Part shown: one piece after another, positions 5,490 to 9,847 of the stretch | Layout of the letters: each line of letters opens with the position of its first letter | How positions within the stretch are numbered: position 1 is the first letter of the stretch | Assembly: GCA_030632925.1 (NCBI GenBank) | Contig: DAOVTU010000062.1 | Location: 1-9,847, forward strand | Source: Candidatus Krumholzibacteriia bacterium | Lineage (GTDB): Bacteria; Krumholzibacteriota; Krumholzibacteriia; LZORAL124-64-63 | DNA length: 9,847 bases | Direction of reading: 5' to 3' | Notes under the pieces: generated by a model | Told to the model about the DNA's origin: nothing | What the model saw: only the letters and a program-made list of their open reading frames with translations | Database searches by the model: none | Made by a program: the position numbers and the translations under genes

Positions 5490-8309
5490 ATGGCTTCTCG
5501 GATGTTCAATGGCGGTAAGGTGAACCGGGTGCTGGTGTGCCTGATCACGCTGGTTGTCCTGGTTTTTGCGACTGCGGCATATGCCCAGGACGCGGACACC
5601 TGTCTCGATTGTCACGACGACATGGAACTGACCAAAAATGTGGGGGACCGTGTGGTGTCCCTGCATGTGGATATCGAGCAGTACAATGCGTCGATCCATG
5701 GTCAGGAAGGCGTCGAGTGCATCGATTGCCATGAGGACCTCGATGGCTTCGACGACTGGCCCCATGAAGATGAACTCGCAGACGTCGACTGCGCCATGTG
5801 TCATGACGACGTGGAAGAGATCTACGCCGAGAGCATGCACGGCACGCAGATGGCCGAGGGCAATCCCCTGGCGCCGCGTTGCTGGTCCTGCCACGGCGCC
5901 CATGACATCCGGCCGGCCTCGGATCCGAATTCGGCCGTGAACAAGTTCAACATTCCGATCATGTGCGGCAGCTGTCATAAGGAAGGCGCCCCGGTGGGCG
6001 AATTCGGGCACGCCACCCAGGACAGCGTGCTGGCGAATTATTCCCTGTCCATTCACGGCGAGGGCCTGTACCGCCGCGGCTTGACCAAGACCGCCGTCTG
6101 CTCCGATTGCCATAGTGCGCACAATGTGCGTAACCACAATGATCCCTTGTCGACGATTCACATCGACAATGTTTCGAACACCTGTCGCGAGTGCCACGGC
6201 CTGATCGAGAATGTGCACCAGAAGGTCATCGAGGGTGAGTTGTGGGAGAAGGACCCGACCAAGGTTCCGGTTTGTATCGAATGCCATCAGCCCCATGAAG
6301 TGCGGCGGGTCTATTACGACCAGGGCATGTCCAATCAGGAGTGCATGGTTTGCCATCAGGACACCGCGCTGACGGCCACGAGTTTGGGCAAGGAAGGCCA
6401 GTCCATGTTTGTGGACCACGGCCAGCTTGAGGGTTCGTCCCACGCCAAGCAGAGCTGTATCCAGTGCCACACCGGCGCCACGCCGAGCCATGAACGGCCC
6501 TGCGATACGGTACCCAGCAAGGTGGACTGCGCCATCTGCCACGCCGAAGTTGTAGAGATCTACAAGAGCAGTATTCATGGCAAACTCGGGACCCAGGGCG
6601 ACAACGATGCCCCTGATTGTCTCGTCTGTCACGGTTCCCATGATGTGATGCCGAAGTCCGACCCCGACTCGCCGACCTACGTGCGGAACATCCCGAACCT
6701 GTGCGGAACCTGTCACGATGAAGGTGGCCAGGCGGACAAGCGGTACGAAGGCACCCAGAAGAGCATGGTCGCCAACTACAAGGAAAGCGTGCACGGCCGC
6801 GCCCTCGAAAAGAGTGGCTTGATCGTCACGGCGACCTGTGTGGACTGCCACACGACCCACGCCATCATGCCCAGCAAGGATGTCAATTCGAGCGTGAACC
6901 GTTCCCGCATCGATGTGACGTGCGCCAAGTGTCACGAAGGTATCGACCGCGATTTCCGGCAGAGCATTCACTTTACGGGCGAGCCCCAGGGTGATACCAA
7001 GCTGCCGATGTGCAACGATTGCCACAGCAGTCATGAGATCGCGCGCACGGATGCCGAGGGCTTCCGCCTGCAGGTCGTCAACTCCTGTGGTGAGTGCCAT
7101 CATGAAGTGACCGAGTCCTACTTCGAGACCTACCACGGCAAGGTGTTTGCCCTAGGGTACACCGAAACTGCCAGTTGCGCCGACTGCCATGGCCAGCACA
7201 ATATCCTGAAGCCGGACAATCCGGCCTCGACCTTGTCGCGCGACAATATTGTCGCCACGTGCGCGCAGTGTCACCCGGGTTCGCATCGCCAGTTTGCGGG
7301 CTACCTGACCCACGCCACGCACCATGACAAAGAGAAATACCCGGTCATCCACTACACCTGGCTGGCCATGACCTCGCTATTGATCGGCACGTTCGCCTTC
7401 TTCGGCATACACACCCTGTTGTGGATGCCGCGCAGTATCCAGGCCTTGAAACATTCGCGCCAGTTGCGTAAGGAAGCCAAGGGGCAGAAGCTGTTCCGCC
7501 GCTTCGATCGTCTGCACCGGATGTTGCATGTGACGGTGATCATCAGTTTCCTCACTTTAGCGGTGACGGGTATGACGCTGAAGTTCAGCTATCTGCCCTG
7601 GGCCCAGTGGCTGGCCAAGGCCCTCGGTGGCTTCCAGTCCGCCGGGACGCTGCATCGTATGGGTGCGGTTCTGACATTCTTCTACTTCTCGCGGCATCTC
7701 TATGACGTGGTCTGCCGCAAGCGCAAATCGGGCAAGTCGTGGAAGGAATTCATCTTCGGCGCCGACGGCATGATGTTCAACGCCCGCGATGGTGTCGAAT
7801 TCGTGCAAACGGTGAAGTGGTTCCTGCACAAGGGCGAGCGCCCCCTGTACGGCCGCTGGACCTACTGGGAGAAGTTCGATTACTTCGCCGTCTTCTGGGG
7901 TGTGGCCATGATTGGCGCCAGTGGCCTGATCCTGTGGTTCCCTGAGACGTTCACCTGGGTCTTGCCTGGTTGGTTCATCAACGTGGCCTCGATCATCCAT
8001 TCGGATGAGGCGCTTTTGGCGACCGGGTTTATCTTTACGATCCACTTCTTCAACACCCATTTCCGGCCCGACCGGTTCCCCATGGACCCGGTGATCTTCA
8101 CCGGCCGGATGACGTTGGAAGAGTTCAAGGAAGATCGGCCCCGCGAATACGAGCAACTCGTAGCCGAGGGTCGTCTGGACGACTACATGGTCGACCCCCT
8201 GGAACCCGGCTTTGTGCGGGCCCTGAAAGCCTTCGGCTTCGTGGCACTGTTCATCGGGCTCTCGCTGGTAGTGGCGATCATCTGGACGGTACTGTTCAGC
8301 TACAAATAG
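5490..8309 (+). CDS. 19-heme c-type cytochrome fused to a cytochrome b-type membrane domain (CbcL-like architecture)
   Basis: A 939-residue protein. A signal peptide (cleavage after 'ATAAYA', residue 32) is followed by 19 CXXCH heme c motifs starting at residues 38, 77, 101, 131, 159, 204, 232, 262, 285, 323, 347, 377, 405, 450, 478, 508, 533, 563 and 591. Seven are CXXCHxxH, and repeated 'SxHG'-type histidines supply likely second axial ligands, implying mostly bis-His hemes. From about 620 there are six membrane segments (about 622-646, 680-700, 721-741, 797-817, 833-856, 911-935) resembling the NiFe-hydrogenase/formate-dehydrogenase cytochrome b family. Candidate b-heme ligands are H676, H680, H722, H736, H837 and H852. 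It probably takes electrons from the quinone pool and passes them along a periplasmic heme wire, or the reverse. Geobacter CbcL has the same order of domains with nine c hemes. The terminal acceptor is unknown, and no outer-membrane porin-cytochrome partner is in the window. It has its own promoter. Confidence 0.92.
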   Translation: MASRMFNGGKVNRVLVCLITLVVLVFATAAYAQDADTCLDCHDDMELTKNVGDRVVSLHVDIEQYNASIHGQEGVECIDCHEDLDGFDDWPHEDELADVDCAMCHDDVEEIYAESMHGTQMAEGNPLAPRCWSCHGAHDIRPASDPNSAVNKFNIPIMCGSCHKEGAPVGEFGHATQDSVLANYSLSIHGEGLYRRGLTKTAVCSDCHSAHNVRNHNDPLSTIHIDNVSNTCRECHGLIENVHQKVIEGELWEKDPTKVPVCIECHQPHEVRRVYYDQGMSNQECMVCHQDTALTATSLGKEGQSMFVDHGQLEGSSHAKQSCIQCHTGATPSHERPCDTVPSKVDCAICHAEVVEIYKSSIHGKLGTQGDNDAPDCLVCHGSHDVMPKSDPDSPTYVRNIPNLCGTCHDEGGQADKRYEGTQKSMVANYKESVHGRALEKSGLIVTATCVDCHTTHAIMPSKDVNSSVNRSRIDVTCAKCHEGIDRDFRQSIHFTGEPQGDTKLPMCNDCHSSHEIARTDAEGFRLQVVNSCGECHHEVTESYFETYHGKVFALGYTETASCADCHGQHNILKPDNPASTLSRDNIVATCAQCHPGSHRQFAGYLTHATHHDKEKYPVIHYTWLAMTSLLIGTFAFFGIHTLLWMPRSIQALKHSRQLRKEAKGQKLFRRFDRLHRMLHVTVIISFLTLAVTGMTLKFSYLPWAQWLAKALGGFQSAGTLHRMGAVLTFFYFSRHLYDVVCRKRKSGKSWKEFIFGADGMMFNARDGVEFVQTVKWFLHKGERPLYGRWTYWEKFDYFAVFWGVAMIGASGLILWFPETFTWVLPGWFINVASIIHSDEALLATGFIFTIHFFNTHFRPDRFPMDPVIFTGRMTLEEFKEDRPREYEQLVAEGRLDDYMVDPLEPGFVRALKAFGFVALFIGLSLVVAIIWTVLFSYK

Positions 8310-8328
8310 AAAACTGACGAGGACAACC

Positions 8329-8368
8329 GAGCCGGTGGTGGTTGAACCACCACCGGCTCATGACTTTT
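8329..8368 (+). terminator. Perfect 15-bp hairpin with short T run (terminator or attenuator)
   Basis: GAGCCGGTGGTGGTT (8329-8343) and its exact reverse complement (8345-8359) flank a single G, so in practice the loop opens over a few bases. TTTT follows at 8365-8368, five bases after the stem, so the U tract is weak and offset. It sits 19 bases after the cytochrome stop and ends just before the ribosome binding site of the next gene. It could be a leaky terminator or mRNA-end stabiliser that lowers downstream expression. Confidence 0.65.
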
Positions 8369-8387
8369 AAGGGCGTGGAGGTTGGGC

Positions 8388-9847
8388 ATGCGAAACTTCA
8401 GGGAATGCGGAAAATGCGTGATGGTGGCCTTGGCTTTATTGGTCGGCATGAGTGCTGTGGCCAACGCCGCCGAAACGACAAAGGGCAGTTTCTGGTACAT
8501 CATCGACAATATCACCGATGTGGCTGAAGACGCCGAGGCGGTGATCTGGGTCACCCTGCCGCCAGTGTGGCACGGCCAGGAAATCACCCTCGGTGATATC
8601 ACGCCGGCCCCGGTGGCCATCATTGATGACCCCCATTCGGGCAACCGCATCATCGAGTGGCGCTTGCAGCCCGAGCCGCTGGTGAGCGACCCGTTGAGCG
8701 AAGTCAGCCAGCAGTTCTTCCACTACGAATTTGCTGTTCGTGAGCTTGAAGTGCGCAAGCACGGTGTCAAGGCCGAGGGAAGTTACGACCGGTCCAATGA
8801 AGAATACCTGCGCTACACCCAGCAGGAGCCGGGCATCCAGACTGGCGGTCGCATTCTGGACCTGGCCCGCGAAATTGTCGGTTCCGAAAAAGAGCCCTAT
8901 GCCGTGGGCCGCCTGTTCTACGGCTGGGTCATGGAAAACCTCGAGTTCAAACCCAACGGCGCCACCGAGTGGGACGCCATGTCGATCCGCGAGGGCCGTC
9001 AGGGCAACTGCGACCAGTTCAGTACCCTGTATGTGGCGCTGTGCCGATCCGTCGGTATTCCGGCGCGCACGGTGGTCAATACCTACGCCTGGGGTGGCCG
9101 CCATGTGTTTGCCGAAATCATAGTGCCGGGCCATGGTTGGGTACCGGTCGATGCAACTCTGGGCCAGATGATGACCGACGGCCGTGGTGGCCTGAGCGAG
9201 ACCGAAGTCGAAGCCACCTTGTCCGAGCGCAGGGTTCCCCTGGGCGATGCGGGCTGGACCTACGGCAACATGTTCGGCAACCGGACGATCATCAGTCTGG
9301 GCAAGAACATCAAGTTCCGCTCACCGACTCTTGACCGTGAAATCACCCTGCAGCGCATGGGCCCCGGTGGCATCGAAGCCTATCCGGCCGGTTTTCGCAT
9401 CAAGGGATACAACAAGGAAATAGTGCACGGCGGATTCTACGCTTTTGGTGAGCAACTGACCGAAGATGACGCCCATGTCCTGGCCCATCAGCGGTTGGCC
9501 AAGCATTTCTTCAAGGCCGACGTCGACGATTTTGTAGAAGACATTTGCCGCCAGGCCAGCAGCGAGTACGCCAGTGGCGAGCAGAACTGGATCAACCTGG
9601 GCAAGTCGTACATGCACAAGGGCGAGTACTACAAGGCCGAGGCCGCCTTCCTGCGCGCCCTGCGCCTGAACGAAGTCCACACCCGCGAAAACCAGGGCAC
9701 CATCGTCTGGCTACACAATTATCTGGGCAACTGCTACGACATGCTGGACCAGCGCGAAATGGCCGTCGACCAATACAATTTGGCCCTCGCCTTCAAAAAC
9801 GACTTCCGTGGCGCCTCAAAATACGCCGAGCGCTACCTCGGAAAACC
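8388..9847 (+). CDS. Secreted transglutaminase-like protein with C-terminal TPR repeats (partial, 3' end beyond window)
   Basis: 486 codons are visible with no stop before the window end. The N-terminus is a signal peptide (cleavage near 27-28, 'AVANA-AE'), followed by an unassigned, probably beta-rich domain (about 29-130). A transglutaminase-like core (about 160-260) carries the Cys-His-Asp triad: C208 in 'QGNCDQFS', H239 in 'GGRHVFAE' and D255 in 'PVDATLG'. After a further unassigned segment, TPR-like helices start near residue 400 ('NWINLGKSYMHKGEYYKAE') and a second begins near 439 ('WLHNYLGNCYDMLDQ'). Such domains act as cysteine peptidases or transamidases on extracytoplasmic protein substrates; the substrate is unknown. 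The ATG has GGAGG at 8377-8381, 6 bases upstream. It follows the cytochrome gene by 78 bases across a hairpin, so it may be expressed with it by read-through. I see no promoter of its own. Confidence 0.88.
   Translation, partial: MRNFRECGKCVMVALALLVGMSAVANAAETTKGSFWYIIDNITDVAEDAEAVIWVTLPPVWHGQEITLGDITPAPVAIIDDPHSGNRIIEWRLQPEPLVSDPLSEVSQQFFHYEFAVRELEVRKHGVKAEGSYDRSNEEYLRYTQQEPGIQTGGRILDLAREIVGSEKEPYAVGRLFYGWVMENLEFKPNGATEWDAMSIREGRQGNCDQFSTLYVALCRSVGIPARTVVNTYAWGGRHVFAEIIVPGHGWVPVDATLGQMMTDGRGGLSETEVEATLSERRVPLGDAGWTYGNMFGNRTIISLGKNIKFRSPTLDREITLQRMGPGGIEAYPAGFRIKGYNKEIVHGGFYAFGEQLTEDDAHVLAHQRLAKHFFKADVDDFVEDICRQASSEYASGEQNWINLGKSYMHKGEYYKAEAAFLRALRLNEVHTRENQGTIVWLHNYLGNCYDMLDQREMAVDQYNLALAFKNDFRGASKYAERYLGK

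Noticed and set aside
5457..7136. Long open frame on the minus strand opposite the heme-rich part of the cytochrome
   Set aside because: The + strand frame has 19 CXXCH motifs and a signal peptide. The minus frame has no recognisable domain and arises from GC-rich codon bias.

Overview
The window (9,847 bases, GC-rich coding DNA, every recognisable gene on the + strand) comes from a Gram-negative (diderm) bacterium. It encodes an outer-membrane beta-barrel protein, several periplasmic proteins with signal peptides, and a very large multiheme cytochrome fused to a quinone-linked type membrane domain. That set suggests a respiratory, probably anaerobic or redox-versatile lineage (Desulfuromonadia-like or an uncultivated phylum with similar biology). 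The sequence alone does not fix the taxon.

Region 1 (1-5166) is one tight, apparently co-transcribed signalling cluster. It holds the tail of a cyclic-nucleotide-binding-like protein, a REC-PP2C (RsbU/SpoIIE-type) response regulator, a stand-alone REC protein paralogous to the first, an outer-membrane porin-like barrel, a one-lobe PstS-like periplasmic protein, and a transmembrane sensor histidine kinase. Gene junctions are 1- or 4-base overlaps or gaps of 12-16 bases. The layout implies one sensory circuit: barrel and PstS-like protein as outer-membrane and periplasmic input, kinase as transducer, two REC proteins as receivers, and a serine/threonine phosphatase as output. The kinase has lost key residues of its ATP-binding domain (N box and the second glycine box), so it may be an atypical or pseudo-kinase.

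Region 2 (5167-5489) is an AT-rich intergenic stretch of about 320 bases with a good sigma70-like promoter (TTGACC, 17-base spacer, AATAAT) close to the next gene.

Region 3 (5490-8309) is a 939-residue protein with a signal peptide, 19 CXXCH heme c motifs and a C-terminal six-helix cytochrome b-type membrane domain. The architecture recalls Geobacter CbcL (multiheme c domain fused to a b-type membrane domain) but with about twice the hemes. Heme spacing shows that the c-type part grew by internal duplication.

Region 4 (8310-9847) has a perfect 15-bp hairpin followed by a short T run, then a secreted transglutaminase-like protein with C-terminal TPR repeats that runs off the window. The cytochrome and transglutaminase genes are adjacent and may share transcription past the hairpin.
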